From Vibrio mediterranei (GTDB taxonomy: Bacteria; Pseudomonadota; Gammaproteobacteria; Enterobacterales; Vibrionaceae), in the NCBI RefSeq assembly GCF_900088415.1, contig NZ_FLLQ01000001.1, forward strand, positions 1,302,001-1,366,000: 64,000 nucleotides of DNA, in the 5' to 3' direction. Under the pieces are notes generated by a model. That model saw nothing but the letters and a program-made list of their open reading frames with translations. It did no database searches and had not been told where the DNA came from. Shown here one piece after another: positions 9,240-18,266 of the stretch (positions within the stretch are counted from its first letter, which is position 1; every line of letters starts with the position of its first letter). The translations under genes were made by a program, and so were the position numbers.

Positions 9240-10631
9240 TTATTCTTTCAGTGCGTTATTTTGCGCACTTAGTATTGGCTTGAGTAGATAATCCAGAACC
9301 GTTCTCTTGCCTGTAATAATGTCCACGGACGCTGTCATACCAGGGATGATCGGTAACTGCTCATCGTGTCCAAAATTGGTTTTGTCGGTTCTTACTCTTA
9401 CGATATAGAAGCTATTTCCTTCTTCGTCTTGGGTCGTATCAGCACTGATATGTTCCAAGGTGCCATCCAATCCACCGTATTTGGTGAAGTCATACGCACT
9501 GAACTTGACGATGGCATGAAGATCGGGTCTTAGGAAAGCAATATCCTGTGGTGCTATTTTGGCTTCCACTAACAAAGTGTCTTCCGTTGGAACTATCTCT
9601 ACGATATCCATTCCAGGTTGAATAACGCCGCCTACAGTATTGACGTTCAGTGTCTTAACGGTGCCGTTAACAGGAGAGACCACAACAGTACGGTTCACAC
9701 GATCTTCCAACCCTACGGCTGACTCAGTCATAGAAGAGAGCTTATCTTGGGCTTGATTGAGCTTTTCTTGCTGTTCTGAGCGGAATTTCTGTGCAATATC
9801 AATGCGGCTTAGCATGGACTCTTGAATGGCAGATTTTAAAGCTGGGACTTTCAGTTCTGTGGAAGTTAACTCACGTCGAGTGTCATTGACCTGACGCTGA
9901 AGCTTTAATAATTCGACTTTAGGAACAACACCTTCATCGGCAAGAGGCTTGGTGATATTCAGTTCATCACGTGCAAGGTTATAGCCTTCTCTGAGGTTAT
10001 GGACTCGCGCTTGGATTTCTATCAGATCTTGTTGTTTTTGATGAACTTGTTGATCAATAACGGAGAGCTCATTGCGTAGCTTGTTGAGGTCCTGACGGTA
10101 TTCAGCGCGTTGTCTGGAAACGAGAGCTTTGTTTTCTTCTTCAAAAGTAGGTGGGAAAGCGAGTTTGTTGAAATCCAGGGTCACCGATTTTTTCCATTCT
10201 TTATCTTTGACATCTTCATTGATGACCACACTGGTTAAGGAGGCTGAGAGTTGTAACACGTTGGCGGTCAAATTGAGAACTTGTTGCTCTCGTTCGCGGT
10301 AATCTGAGCGGAAACGCGTATCGTCAATAAGCAGGAGCTGCTGACCTTTTTTGACCGTGTCACCTTCTCTCACCAAAATCTCTTTAACAAGGCCACCTTC
10401 GAGGTTTTGGATTACTTGCACTTGTGATGAAGGAATAACTTTGCCTTGTCCGACGGTCACTTTGTCTATCTCAGCCCAAGATGCCCACACTGCCGCACTA
10501 ATAAAAAAGAGCACCATCACCCACAGCATAATCCGAGCACTGGTGGGGGTATTAAGGAGTAAGGCCGCGGTTTTGTCATCGATGTAGTCGAGTTCAGCGT
10601 CAGAGACCTTTTTGTATTCTTTTTTATCCAT
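9240..10631 (-). CDS. lapC: Type I secretion membrane-fusion (adaptor) protein, LapC-like
   Basis: A HlyD-family adaptor of 463 residues. A cytoplasmic N-terminus, one transmembrane helix (~32-52), a lipoyl-type segment, a long coiled-coil rich in Gln, Leu, Glu and Arg (~110-290) and a C-terminal barrel domain are apparent. It bridges the LapB exporter to an outer-membrane TolC-like channel. A TTG two codons upstream (10637) could also start translation, but ATG at 10631 is preferred. It is the first gene of the minus-strand lapC-lapG-lapD-lapB operon, so its promoter lies in the 10632-10988 gap. Confidence 0.9.
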   Translation of the reverse strand: MDKKEYKKVSDAELDYIDDKTAALLLNTPTSARIMLWVMVLFFISAAVWASWAEIDKVTVGQGKVIPSSQVQVIQNLEGGLVKEILVREGDTVKKGQQLLLIDDTRFRSDYREREQQVLNLTANVLQLSASLTSVVINEDVKDKEWKKSVTLDFNKLAFPPTFEEENKALVSRQRAEYRQDLNKLRNELSVIDQQVHQKQQDLIEIQARVHNLREGYNLARDELNITKPLADEGVVPKVELLKLQRQVNDTRRELTSTELKVPALKSAIQESMLSRIDIAQKFRSEQQEKLNQAQDKLSSMTESAVGLEDRVNRTVVVSPVNGTVKTLNVNTVGGVIQPGMDIVEIVPTEDTLLVEAKIAPQDIAFLRPDLHAIVKFSAYDFTKYGGLDGTLEHISADTTQDEEGNSFYIVRVRTDKTNFGHDEQLPIIPGMTASVDIITGKRTVLDYLLKPILSAQNNALKE

Positions 10632-10988
10632 GTTCAACTCGGAATCCAGATGGCTAGGATTTATCTAATAATATGATTTTATTACCATCGTTAATGAAAT
10701 GTAACCTTTTCAACAACAAAGAGTCGATCTGTCCTGCATATTTATCAACAATCTAATATTTCAAGAATTGCATCTATCGGTATGTTTTCAACGTATTTAG
10801 AAGTTTAGCAGTGGATTCTTGTTTATAAAGTAATGAATTATCGAAAATTTGTCTGTTATGGCTGCGTGTGTCATAAGCTCGAATACAAACTAGGAGATTG
10901 GATTCAAAAATCGATAATAAGATACCGTTAGCGGGTTGTTTTCTAGTAGTTTAGAGCGCAGAATTCAAGAAAAACGTGAGGAGTGGTT
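10632..10988. other. AT-rich divergent intergenic region, lapC / pdxH
   Basis: About 357 bp separate two divergent genes and must hold both promoters. The region is AT-rich. I see no convincing palindrome, tandem repeat or consensus promoter that I would assign to either gene. Confidence 0.5.
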
Positions 10989-11627
10989 ATGGGAATTGAA
11001 GATATCCGCCGAGAGTATTCTCAAGGGGGGTTACGTCGAAAGGACTTGAATAGCGATCCTATTGTTCAATTTAATCTTTGGTTGCAACAAGCGGTCGACG
11101 CTAAATTGACCGATCCTACGGCAATGACAGTGGCGACGGTTGATGAACGCGGAATGCCGTTTCAACGCATCGTGTTATTGAAAAATGTGGACAGTGAAGG
11201 CTTCGTTTTTTACACCAACTTGGGTAGTCGTAAAGCTCAACATATAGAGCACAACAGTAAAGTAAGCTTACACTTTCCTTGGCATCCATTAGAACGACAA
11301 GTGCATATTACGGGTGTCGCTGAGAAATTGACGGCAATGGAAAACATGAAGTATTTCACCTCTCGCCCCAAAGAAAGCCAACTTGCTGCTATCGCAAGTA
11401 AGCAAAGTAGTCGTATTTCAACTCGTGGCGTACTTGAAGGTAAGTTCCTAGAGCTAAAGCAGAAATTTGCTAAAGGTGAAATTCCTGTACCTTCATTCTG
11501 GGGTGGCTATCGCATTCGCCCTGAATCGATTGAATTCTGGCAAGGTGGTGAACACCGACTTCATGATCGCTTCTTGTTTAGTAAAGACGGTCAAGGTCAT
11601 TGGGATGCAGAACGACTTGCTCCGTAA
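10989..11627 (+). CDS. pdxH: Pyridoxamine 5'-phosphate oxidase
   Basis: A 212-residue FMN enzyme that oxidises pyridoxine or pyridoxamine 5'-phosphate to pyridoxal 5'-phosphate, the last step of vitamin B6 cofactor synthesis and salvage. The C-terminal signature [12 protein letters not shown] and final RLAP are typical, as is the N-terminal substrate segment [13 protein letters not shown] at 10989 is chosen over GTG at 10983 because TGAGGAG (10977-10983) is then a well-placed ribosome binding site. It is transcribed alone and followed by its own terminator. Confidence 0.97.
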   Translation: MGIEDIRREYSQGGLRRKDLNSDPIVQFNLWLQQAVDAKLTDPTAMTVATVDERGMPFQRIVLLKNVDSEGFVFYTNLGSRKAQHIEHNSKVSLHFPWHPLERQVHITGVAEKLTAMENMKYFTSRPKESQLAAIASKQSSRISTRGVLEGKFLELKQKFAKGEIPVPSFWGGYRIRPESIEFWQGGEHRLHDRFLFSKDGQGHWDAERLAP

Positions 11628-11650
11628 CCATTGGCGCAAATATTGTTTCT

Positions 11651-11677
11651 AAGCTGCGGTTTTCGCAGCTTTTTTTA
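11651..11677 (+). terminator. Intrinsic terminator of pdxH
   Basis: An 8-bp stem AAGCTGCG/CGCAGCTT with a 5-nt loop is followed by a run of T, 23 bp after the pdxH stop codon. Confidence 0.85.
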
Positions 11678-11907
11678 TGTCTCAATCATCGATATCGCAC
11701 AAATTACAACCACCGTAACTTATCGCTTCATGATCATGGTTCCGGAAGCTTGATCAAGTAAGGATCCTTTTTCGCAGTTCTAAGCGGGATACAAAATCAT
11801 CACTCCGTGCCCGTTATCACAAGCTTGGTGGCGATTACTTTTTCCAATTGCTATTGAAATGGGTATACTCGGCGGATCGAATCTCACTTTACAAGATGGC
11901 CGGAAAC

Positions 11908-12708
11908 ATGGTGACACGAAACAATGACATCCTTGATCATGCTTCCCCAAAACCAGCAGAAATCGTTCGGTTACCCTCTCATATGGACTCACACGAGCAC
12001 CAATATACCCAAGTTGTGATTGGGTTGAAGGGGAAATCTGAGTTTGATGTAGGTGGTGTGGGTAACCTCGTCGGCCCGGGGCAAGGGTGCGTGGTGACGT
12101 CAGGCCTTGATCATGCTTTCGGAGGTGTGATTGATCAGCCTGATATTCTCGTGTTGAATATGCCTCTCCCTAACAATGACGATCCGATACTTCTTCAACG
12201 AATCAACGAGTTATCTCAGTCCAAGACTTACTTTCAGTTGGATATCCAAATTCAAAAGCTGATACAAATGTTAGTGGCGGAAATGAAAAGCAGCCCTGAT
12301 GATTTGCTTCTAAGTCGAGCATGCAATGACACGGTCGTAGCATTATTACAACGCCATATCTCGGATCTTAAAACATCACTTCGTGACTCACGATTCGATC
12401 TTGAACAGATCGATCGTTACATTGAACAGCACCTGTGCCATAAGATCTCTGTCGCTCAATTAGCTGGAAGCGTATTTTTAGGCGAAAGCCAATTTCATAT
12501 GCTGTTTAAAGAGCAAATCGGTATTACTCCTCATCAATATGTATTGAACAAACGTGTCGATGCCGCAAAACGCTTAATTGAGCAAGGCAACTTAAACCTT
12601 GGTCAAGTCGCTGAGTTAACGGGCTTTTCAGGACAAAGCACTTTTACGCATGCCTTTTCACGCCTACAAGGTGTTTCCCCTTCACAATATAGAAAGCGCT
12701 TTTCTTGA
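11908..12708 (+). CDS. AraC-family transcriptional regulator with cupin-like N-terminus
   Basis: About 266 residues. The N-terminal part has a cupin-like pattern (HEHQYTQVVIG, then GPGQGCVV), probably a small-ligand sensor. The C-terminal ~100 residues form a double helix-turn-helix AraC domain (ISVAQLAGSVFLGESQFHMLFKE; then QVAELTGFSGQSTFTHAF). The start is uncertain: ATG 11908 or ATG 11895 are candidates, neither with a strong ribosome binding site. Its stop codon abuts that of the convergent gene with no spacer. No target can be assigned; the neighbouring phosphonate-type genes already have their own GntR-type regulator. Confidence 0.85.
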   Translation: MVTRNNDILDHASPKPAEIVRLPSHMDSHEHQYTQVVIGLKGKSEFDVGGVGNLVGPGQGCVVTSGLDHAFGGVIDQPDILVLNMPLPNNDDPILLQRINELSQSKTYFQLDIQIQKLIQMLVAEMKSSPDDLLLSRACNDTVVALLQRHISDLKTSLRDSRFDLEQIDRYIEQHLCHKISVAQLAGSVFLGESQFHMLFKEQIGITPHQYVLNKRVDAAKRLIEQGNLNLGQVAELTGFSGQSTFTHAFSRLQGVSPSQYRKRFS

Positions 12709-13515
12709 TCATTGCGACTCGCTATCAATACAAATCATCATGGCGTCGGGCCGCCAATACTCAAATTCACAATCCATTAATACCCCATATTGGTTAAAGT
12801 TCACTCGGCAGATTTTGACAACGGGTTGTCCCTCCACCAAGTTAAGGGCTCGTGCCACATGACTTGGAGCAGACGTAGGGATGACGTCAAAGTGTGAACG
12901 TTGGGTATGGAATTGGTATTTCTCTTGGTAGCACTTAGTGAGCGATAGTGTCAGGTTCTCTTCCAGTATTTTTGGGAATAGGGCGGCGATCAGACAGTTC
13001 TCTACAAACAGCACGACCCGACCATCGATATACCTTAAGCGTTCAATAATATGGATGGGTGTAATGGTATCTACGGCCAATGCCTTGGCGTACATTCCGC
13101 TCGCCATTTCACTTCTTACACTGACTAGCTTAGTTTCGGCGATACGGTGCTGTTCGCGGATCATCTGATGAAAGTGACTGCGCGACAATGGGTTATAGCG
13201 AATACGTTCTGGAGAGACAAACCAACCTCGACGTTCCTCTCGATAAATCAATCCTTCAGTTTCTAGTGAAGTCAGCGCATCTTTAATGGTAATACGCGTC
13301 GTAGAAAACAGCTCGCTAAGGTCTCGCTCGGATGGCAGTTTCTGGCCTGCAATCATGATATTACTTTGGATTTGTTCTCGAATAGTCGTCTTTATTTTAC
13401 TGAGCTGTGTTGTTTGGATTGGCATTGAGTGATCTAGTCCATGATTCATCGGCATGAACAAGATACGACAGGCGAGTAACAGTTTCATGACAGCAGAAAC
13501 TGGCTTATCAGTCAC
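12709..13515 (-). CDS. phnR: GntR-family regulator of phosphonate genes, PhnR-like
   Basis: An HutC/PhnR-type repressor: an N-terminal winged helix (GQKLPSERDLSELFSTTRITIKDAL, GLIYREERRGWFV) followed by a UTRA ligand-binding domain. It is divergent from phnS, the usual place for the local regulator of 2-aminoethylphosphonate-type transport genes. The start is uncertain: GTG 13515 gives 268 residues, while internal ATGs at 13488, 13455 or 13425 give shorter proteins beginning closer to the helix-turn-helix. None has a clear ribosome binding site. The 3' end is tail-to-tail with the AraC gene without any gap. Confidence 0.82.
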   Translation of the reverse strand: MTDKPVSAVMKLLLACRILFMPMNHGLDHSMPIQTTQLSKIKTTIREQIQSNIMIAGQKLPSERDLSELFSTTRITIKDALTSLETEGLIYREERRGWFVSPERIRYNPLSRSHFHQMIREQHRIAETKLVSVRSEMASGMYAKALAVDTITPIHIIERLRYIDGRVVLFVENCLIAALFPKILEENLTLSLTKCYQEKYQFHTQRSHFDVIPTSAPSHVARALNLVEGQPVVKICRVNFNQYGVLMDCEFEYWRPDAMMICIDSESQ

Positions 13516-13648
13516 TGGCTTTCATAAAGTTGACGCATAACTGCCATCTAACCTCAATAAAAACGTCAAATACAGGCACATAAATTGTCACATTCCCCAA
13601 ATAGCATAAAAAGTGAACTTACTGACCTAGTCCAGAGGGATAGAGACA

Positions 13649-14725
13649 ATGAAAACTTTGCTTAACCGTGCAAGTATCACCGCAAAACTCAGTGCTGTGA
13701 CACTTATTGCCACTGCGATTTCTTCCACTGCTTTTGCTAACGATAGCGTCACTGCTCTTACAGAAGCGGCGAAGCAGGAAGGTGCGGTTTACAGTGTGGG
13801 TATGCCTGATAGTTGGGCAAACTGGAAAGATACTTGGAATGACCTTAAGTCTGATTATGGACTTAAGCACCAAGATACCGATATGAGCTCGGCACAGGAA
13901 ATCGCTAAGTTTGAAGCTGAAAAGAAAAATGCGACAGCAGATATTGGCGATGTCGGCTTTGCATTCGCTCGAGTGGCGGTTCAAAAGGGCGTAACGCAAC
14001 CGTATAAGCCTACCACATGGGACGAGATTCCTGATTGGGCCAAAGATAAAGACGGCCACTGGGCACTGGCGTATACAGGGACTATCGCGTTTATCTCAAA
14101 CAACAACTTGGTCAAAGATGCCCCAAAAACGTGGCAAGACCTTCTTGAGGGCGACTACAAAGTGACGGTCGGCGATGTGGGTGTGGCAGCGCAGGCTAAT
14201 AATGCCGTACTGGCGGCGGCTTTCGCTAACGGTGGCGATGAGTCTAACCTTGGCCCGGCGATTGAGTTTTTCTCTAAGCTTGCCAAGCAAGGGCGTCTAT
14301 CATTCACTGACCCTAGCATTGCCAACCTTGAGAAAGGTGAAGTAGAAGTGGCAATCCTTTGGGATTTCAATGCGCTTAATTATCGTGACCAAATTGACCG
14401 CTCACGCTTTAGCGTCAATATCCCGCAAGATGGCTCGGTGATCTCCGGTTACACCACGATTATCAACAAGTATGCGAAAAACCCTAACGCTGCAAAATTA
14501 GCTCGTGAACACATCTTTAGTGACCGAGGGCAGATCAACCTAGCTGAAGGTTATGCGCGTCCAATTCGTTCCAACGTTAAGTTGCCTGAATCGGTACAAG
14601 CTAAACTGATTGCTAACGACCAATACGGTAACGTTCATCCTGTCACAGACTTTAAAGCTTGGGAAAAGTCAGCGCGTCGCCTGCCTCGCCAGTGGCAAGA
14701 AAACGTACTGATTCACCAACAGTAA
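13649..14725 (+). CDS. phnS: Phosphonate-type ABC transporter, periplasmic binding protein (PhnS-like)
   Basis: A 358-residue solute-binding protein with a signal peptide (~1-30, ending SSTAFA). It belongs to the Fe/AEP-type periplasmic binding family annotated PhnS (2-aminoethylphosphonate binding) in enteric bacteria and Vibrio. A possible ribosome binding site (GAGGGATAGAG) precedes the ATG. It is first in a tight plus-strand operon with a hydrolase, two permeases, an ATPase and a HAD phosphatase. The AEP assignment comes from family naming; the real ligand is not proven by sequence, and no phnW/phnX is nearby. Confidence 0.85.
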   Translation: MKTLLNRASITAKLSAVTLIATAISSTAFANDSVTALTEAAKQEGAVYSVGMPDSWANWKDTWNDLKSDYGLKHQDTDMSSAQEIAKFEAEKKNATADIGDVGFAFARVAVQKGVTQPYKPTTWDEIPDWAKDKDGHWALAYTGTIAFISNNNLVKDAPKTWQDLLEGDYKVTVGDVGVAAQANNAVLAAAFANGGDESNLGPAIEFFSKLAKQGRLSFTDPSIANLEKGEVEVAILWDFNALNYRDQIDRSRFSVNIPQDGSVISGYTTIINKYAKNPNAAKLAREHIFSDRGQINLAEGYARPIRSNVKLPESVQAKLIANDQYGNVHPVTDFKAWEKSARRLPRQWQENVLIHQQ

Positions 14726-14751
14726 TTTGAGACTTTTATACAGAGGTAAGT

Positions 14752-15558
14752 ATGAGCAATAAGGTTATCCTTGTTGTCCTCGATGGTCTCAATTATCAAG
14801 TAGCCCGTGATTGCATGGGCTACTTGAGTGGCTTAATCGAGCAACAAAAAGCGACGTTGTATCCCATTCAATGCGAACTCCCTTCTATGTCCAGACCACT
14901 TTATGAGTGCATTTTGACCGGAGTTCCTCCTGTCATAAGTGGCATCGTAAACAATGAAATAGTTCGCTTGTCGAATCAAGAATCGGTATTCAGCTTGGCG
15001 AAATCTCAGGGTAAAGTGACCGCGGCCGCGGCTTATCATTGGGTTAGTGAACTATACAACCGTGCGCCTTATGATGCAGTGCGCGATAGATTCACTGACG
15101 ATGAATCGTTGAACATTCAATATGGTCGTTTCTATCATTGGGATCATTATCCTGATGAAGCCCTGTTCCTTGATGCCGAATCCTTGAGGCAGAAATATCA
15201 CCCCGACTTTTTGCTGATACATCCTATGAATATCGACAATACTGGGCATAAGCATGGTCTCGACTCTAGGCAGTATCGAAACAGTGCGAGAGCCGCCGAT
15301 ATTTTCCTATCTAACTACCTTACGACGTGGGTGGAAGCGGGCTATCAAGTGATGATCACCAGTGACCACGGTATGAATAATGACTTGTCGCATGGTGGTA
15401 TTTTGCCTGAAGAGCGCGAAGTGCCGTTGTTTGTTATTGGTGAGCAGTTTACCCATGCCGCAACAGATGTGAAGCAAACGGAGCTTTGTGGCGTCTGTTG
15501 TCAGTTGCTTGGGCTGGAACATCGCAAGCCTTACTCACCGGAATTGATTGCATTATGA
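14752..15558 (+). CDS. Alkaline-phosphatase-superfamily hydrolase (phosphodiesterase or phosphonate hydrolase type)
   Basis: A 268-residue cytoplasmic enzyme without signal peptide. Metal-site hallmarks of the nucleotide pyrophosphatase/phosphonoacetate hydrolase group are present: Asp11 in LVVLDGLN, a likely Ser47 nucleophile in PSMSRP, a DNTGHKHG segment, TSDHGM and a later HGG. It is shorter than typical phosphonoacetate hydrolases (~400 residues). The ribosome binding site GAGGTAAG is strong, and the stop overlaps the next start by ATGA. Placement between the binding protein and permeases suggests it hydrolyses the imported phosphonate or phosphoester. Substrate unknown. Confidence 0.78.
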   Translation: MSNKVILVVLDGLNYQVARDCMGYLSGLIEQQKATLYPIQCELPSMSRPLYECILTGVPPVISGIVNNEIVRLSNQESVFSLAKSQGKVTAAAAYHWVSELYNRAPYDAVRDRFTDDESLNIQYGRFYHWDHYPDEALFLDAESLRQKYHPDFLLIHPMNIDNTGHKHGLDSRQYRNSARAADIFLSNYLTTWVEAGYQVMITSDHGMNNDLSHGGILPEEREVPLFVIGEQFTHAATDVKQTELCGVCCQLLGLEHRKPYSPELIAL

Positions 15559-16448
15559 GTGACGCAGCATTAACACCTGCTTGTTCAGATGAGCAGCTAA
15601 TAAGTAGAAAACAGTCACTGTGGAACAAGTTCAAGCCTGTACTTTGGCTTGCGCCATTTGTGCTGTTTTTCTACCTGTTTCAGCTTGCTCCTATGGCTTG
15701 GGTCTTCTTCAATAGTTTTCAATATGATGGCGTGTTTTCGTTTGAGAACTATTCAGAGGTCTTAGACTCGAGTTTTATGATGCAGGCTTTTAGCAACAGT
15801 ATTTGGCTATCGATTTGGTCGAGTGTCATAGGGTTGGCTATCGCAGCACTGTTGGTGTCATCACTGCGCCGAGTGGACAGCAAGCTTCGTGATGGTGTGA
15901 TTGCTTTTACCAATATGAGCAGCAACTTCGCCGGTGTGCCGTTGGCATTTGCGTTCATTATTATTTTAGGGGTTAACGGTGCAGTCACGCTGCTGCTGAA
16001 GCAGTATGGGTTGATTGAAGGTTTCAACTTGTATGGCAAGTGGGGGTTACTGGTTATCTATATCTATTTCCAGATCCCGCTTGGCGTGTTGTTGCTCTAT
16101 CCTGCTTTTGATGCGCTGCAAGATGATTGGCAGTCGGCATCTGCGTTGCTCGGTGCCAAAACGCATCAATATTGGACTCAAATAGCCCTTCCGGTGTTAT
16201 CACCAGCTCTACTTGGCACCTTCATTATTCTCATCGCCAATGCCATGGGCGCGTATGCGAGCGTCTACGCACTAACAACCGGTAACTACAACGTGATTAC
16301 GGTACGAATTGCGAGTTTGGTGTCTGGAGATTTGTTCTTAGAACCGAACCTTGCTGCAGCAATCTCAGTGATTCTCATGGCCATTCTTGCCTTTATCACC
16401 ATCATCAATCAGTGGCTATTGTCGAGGAGTTATCATGCATCGAAATAG
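15555..16448 (+). CDS. phnU: Phosphonate-type ABC transporter permease (PhnU-like)
   Basis: A 297-residue inner-membrane permease with about six helices. The conserved cytoplasmic loop region (DALQDDWQSASALLGAK) matches the EAA-type loop of binding-protein-dependent importers. ATG 15555 is the right start because it overlaps the upstream stop as ATGA; longer in-frame starts lie inside the hydrolase gene. It forms the membrane channel with the next permease, driven by the phnT-like ATPase. The U versus V assignment follows gene order only. Confidence 0.85.
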   Translation: MSDAALTPACSDEQLISRKQSLWNKFKPVLWLAPFVLFFYLFQLAPMAWVFFNSFQYDGVFSFENYSEVLDSSFMMQAFSNSIWLSIWSSVIGLAIAALLVSSLRRVDSKLRDGVIAFTNMSSNFAGVPLAFAFIIILGVNGAVTLLLKQYGLIEGFNLYGKWGLLVIYIYFQIPLGVLLLYPAFDALQDDWQSASALLGAKTHQYWTQIALPVLSPALLGTFIILIANAMGAYASVYALTTGNYNVITVRIASLVSGDLFLEPNLAAAISVILMAILAFITIINQWLLSRSYHASK

Positions 16449-17241
16449 CAATGTGAGCGTTTACTATCACAAAACCGTTGTCTACGGAATTGTTGGTATC
16501 ATGCTGATTCCAATCGTCGCTACTTTGGTTTACTCGTTGTCGTCAAGTTGGGGGGCGACCATATTACCAGATGGATTTACCTTAAATTGGTATGTTCAAC
16601 TACTGACGGATTCTCGCTTTCTCGCCGCCTTTGGGCGTTCATTACTGGTGTGCTTTGCGGCACTTGCACTTAGCGTGGTATTAATCCTTCCAGCGATCTT
16701 TGTGGTGTTTTACTACTTTCCAAAGCTCGACAAGCTAATGAATGTACTGATTTTGCTGCCATTTGCGGTACCTCCTGTGGTGTCATCGGTAGGTTTGCTT
16801 CAAATCTACGCCGATAGCGCCATTCCTTTAGTTGGGACTCCATGGATCCTTATCGGAACCTATTTCACCATCGCGCTGCCTTTTATGTATCGAGCAATCT
16901 CGAACAGCTTTGAGGCCATTAACCTCAACGATTTGATGGACGCGGCGCACCTGCTAGGAGCGAGCACCACAAAAGCATTTCTCTTGATCATCGTTCCGAA
17001 TTTGAAGAAAGGATTGCTGGCGTCGTTATTTCTATCGTTCTCGTTTTTACTCGGTGAATTCGTGTTCGCCAATATTCTGGTGGGAACTCGCTACGAAACG
17101 CTACAAATCTATCTTTACAACATGCGTCAAACCAGTGGTCACTTCACTTCGGCCTTAGTGATGACTTACTTTTTCTTTATCTTCCTACTGACATGGCTTG
17201 CCAGCCGTTTTAGCAGTAATCAACAGAAGGGCAAATCATGA
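16435..17241 (+). CDS. phnV: Phosphonate-type ABC transporter permease (PhnV-like)
   Basis: A 268-residue second permease with about six helices and the cytoplasmic coupling loop DLMDAAHLLGASTTKAF. The start at ATG 16435 follows GAGGAG and overlaps the previous gene by 14 bp. It pairs with the upstream permease to form the importer channel. The product is clear at family level; the transported compound is inferred. Confidence 0.85.
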   Translation: MHRNSNVSVYYHKTVVYGIVGIMLIPIVATLVYSLSSSWGATILPDGFTLNWYVQLLTDSRFLAAFGRSLLVCFAALALSVVLILPAIFVVFYYFPKLDKLMNVLILLPFAVPPVVSSVGLLQIYADSAIPLVGTPWILIGTYFTIALPFMYRAISNSFEAINLNDLMDAAHLLGASTTKAFLLIIVPNLKKGLLASLFLSFSFLLGEFVFANILVGTRYETLQIYLYNMRQTSGHFTSALVMTYFFFIFLLTWLASRFSSNQQKGKS

Positions 17242-18266
17242 GTTACGTATCCGTCAATCATCTTACCAAACGATTTGGCAGCAACACGGTGTTTGAAGAC
17301 ATCGAATTTACCATCCAGAAAGGTGAGTTCATTACCCTACTTGGCCCCAGCGGTTGTGGTAAGTCGACATTGCTACGCAGTCTAGCAGGTCTGAATCCAG
17401 TCGAAGGTGGGCAGATCGTTGTCGATGGAGTAGATATTACCCATGCCGCGCCTCAGCAACGTGGTATCGGCATGGTGTTTCAGTCCTATGCCCTGTTTCC
17501 GAATATGACGGTGGCGGGCAATATCGCTTTTGGACTTAAGATGCAAAGTTTGGGTAAAGCCGAAATACAGCGTGAAGTTGCAAACGTCGTCGAGCTGGTG
17601 GAACTGCAGGGTAAAGAAAACCACTATCCACATCAGCTTTCAGGCGGTCAAAGACAGCGCGTGGCATTGGCTCGTGCTCTGGTGGTCAAACCAAGAATTC
17701 TCTTGTTGGATGAACCTCTGTCTGCGTTGGATGCCAAAATCCGTAAGAGCCTTAGGCAACAAATTCGTTCTATTCAAAAAGAGCTTAATCTGACCACTAT
17801 CTTTGTCACTCATGATCAAGAGGAAGCGATGATTATGTCAGACCGGATTTTCTTGATGAATAAGGGCGAGATTGTTCAGCAAGGTGCACCCGAAGCCATC
17901 TATACCCATCCGGTAAATGAGTTCGTGGCAGGCTTTATGGGGCATTACAATTTGGTGGCAGCAGATAAAGCAAAATCGTTATTTGATATGGACGTGAACT
18001 CGAAAGTCGCAATTCGTCCGGAGTCGATTTATGTCAAAGAACAAGGACGCGAGTACGCTAACCATATCTCTGCGCCGCGAACGGGCGTGATTAAAAACCA
18101 TCAGTTGCTCGGTAATGTTATTCGCTATCAAGTCGACATTGATGACTGTGAGTTGACGGTGGATCTCCTTAACCGTTCTTCGGAGCGATTACTCGCAACA
18201 GGCAGCCAATTAGAACTGCTATTTAACCTTAACGAAATTCAACCTGTGAGAGCCGAAAATGTCTAA
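17238..18266 (+). CDS. phnT: Phosphonate-type ABC transporter ATPase (PhnT-like)
   Basis: A 342-residue importer ATPase. Walker A GPSGCGKST, Q-loop MVFQSYALFPNMTV, signature LSGGQRQRVALARAL, Walker B ILLLDEPLSALD and H-loop FVTHDQEEA are all intact. A C-terminal TOBE-like regulatory segment follows. It overlaps the preceding permease by ATGA and the next gene by 8 bp, so the importer genes are translationally coupled. It powers uptake through the two permeases. Confidence 0.88.
   Translation: MSYVSVNHLTKRFGSNTVFEDIEFTIQKGEFITLLGPSGCGKSTLLRSLAGLNPVEGGQIVVDGVDITHAAPQQRGIGMVFQSYALFPNMTVAGNIAFGLKMQSLGKAEIQREVANVVELVELQGKENHYPHQLSGGQRQRVALARALVVKPRILLLDEPLSALDAKIRKSLRQQIRSIQKELNLTTIFVTHDQEEAMIMSDRIFLMNKGEIVQQGAPEAIYTHPVNEFVAGFMGHYNLVAADKAKSLFDMDVNSKVAIRPESIYVKEQGREYANHISAPRTGVIKNHQLLGNVIRYQVDIDDCELTVDLLNRSSERLLATGSQLELLFNLNEIQPVRAENV

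Noticed and set aside
10632..10637. TTG start of lapC at 10637
   Set aside because: ATG 10631 lies two codons downstream and is the more likely initiation codon.
15486..15554. Upstream start for the first phn permease
   Set aside because: ATG 15555 overlaps the preceding stop as ATGA, and the extra residues would be encoded inside the hydrolase gene.
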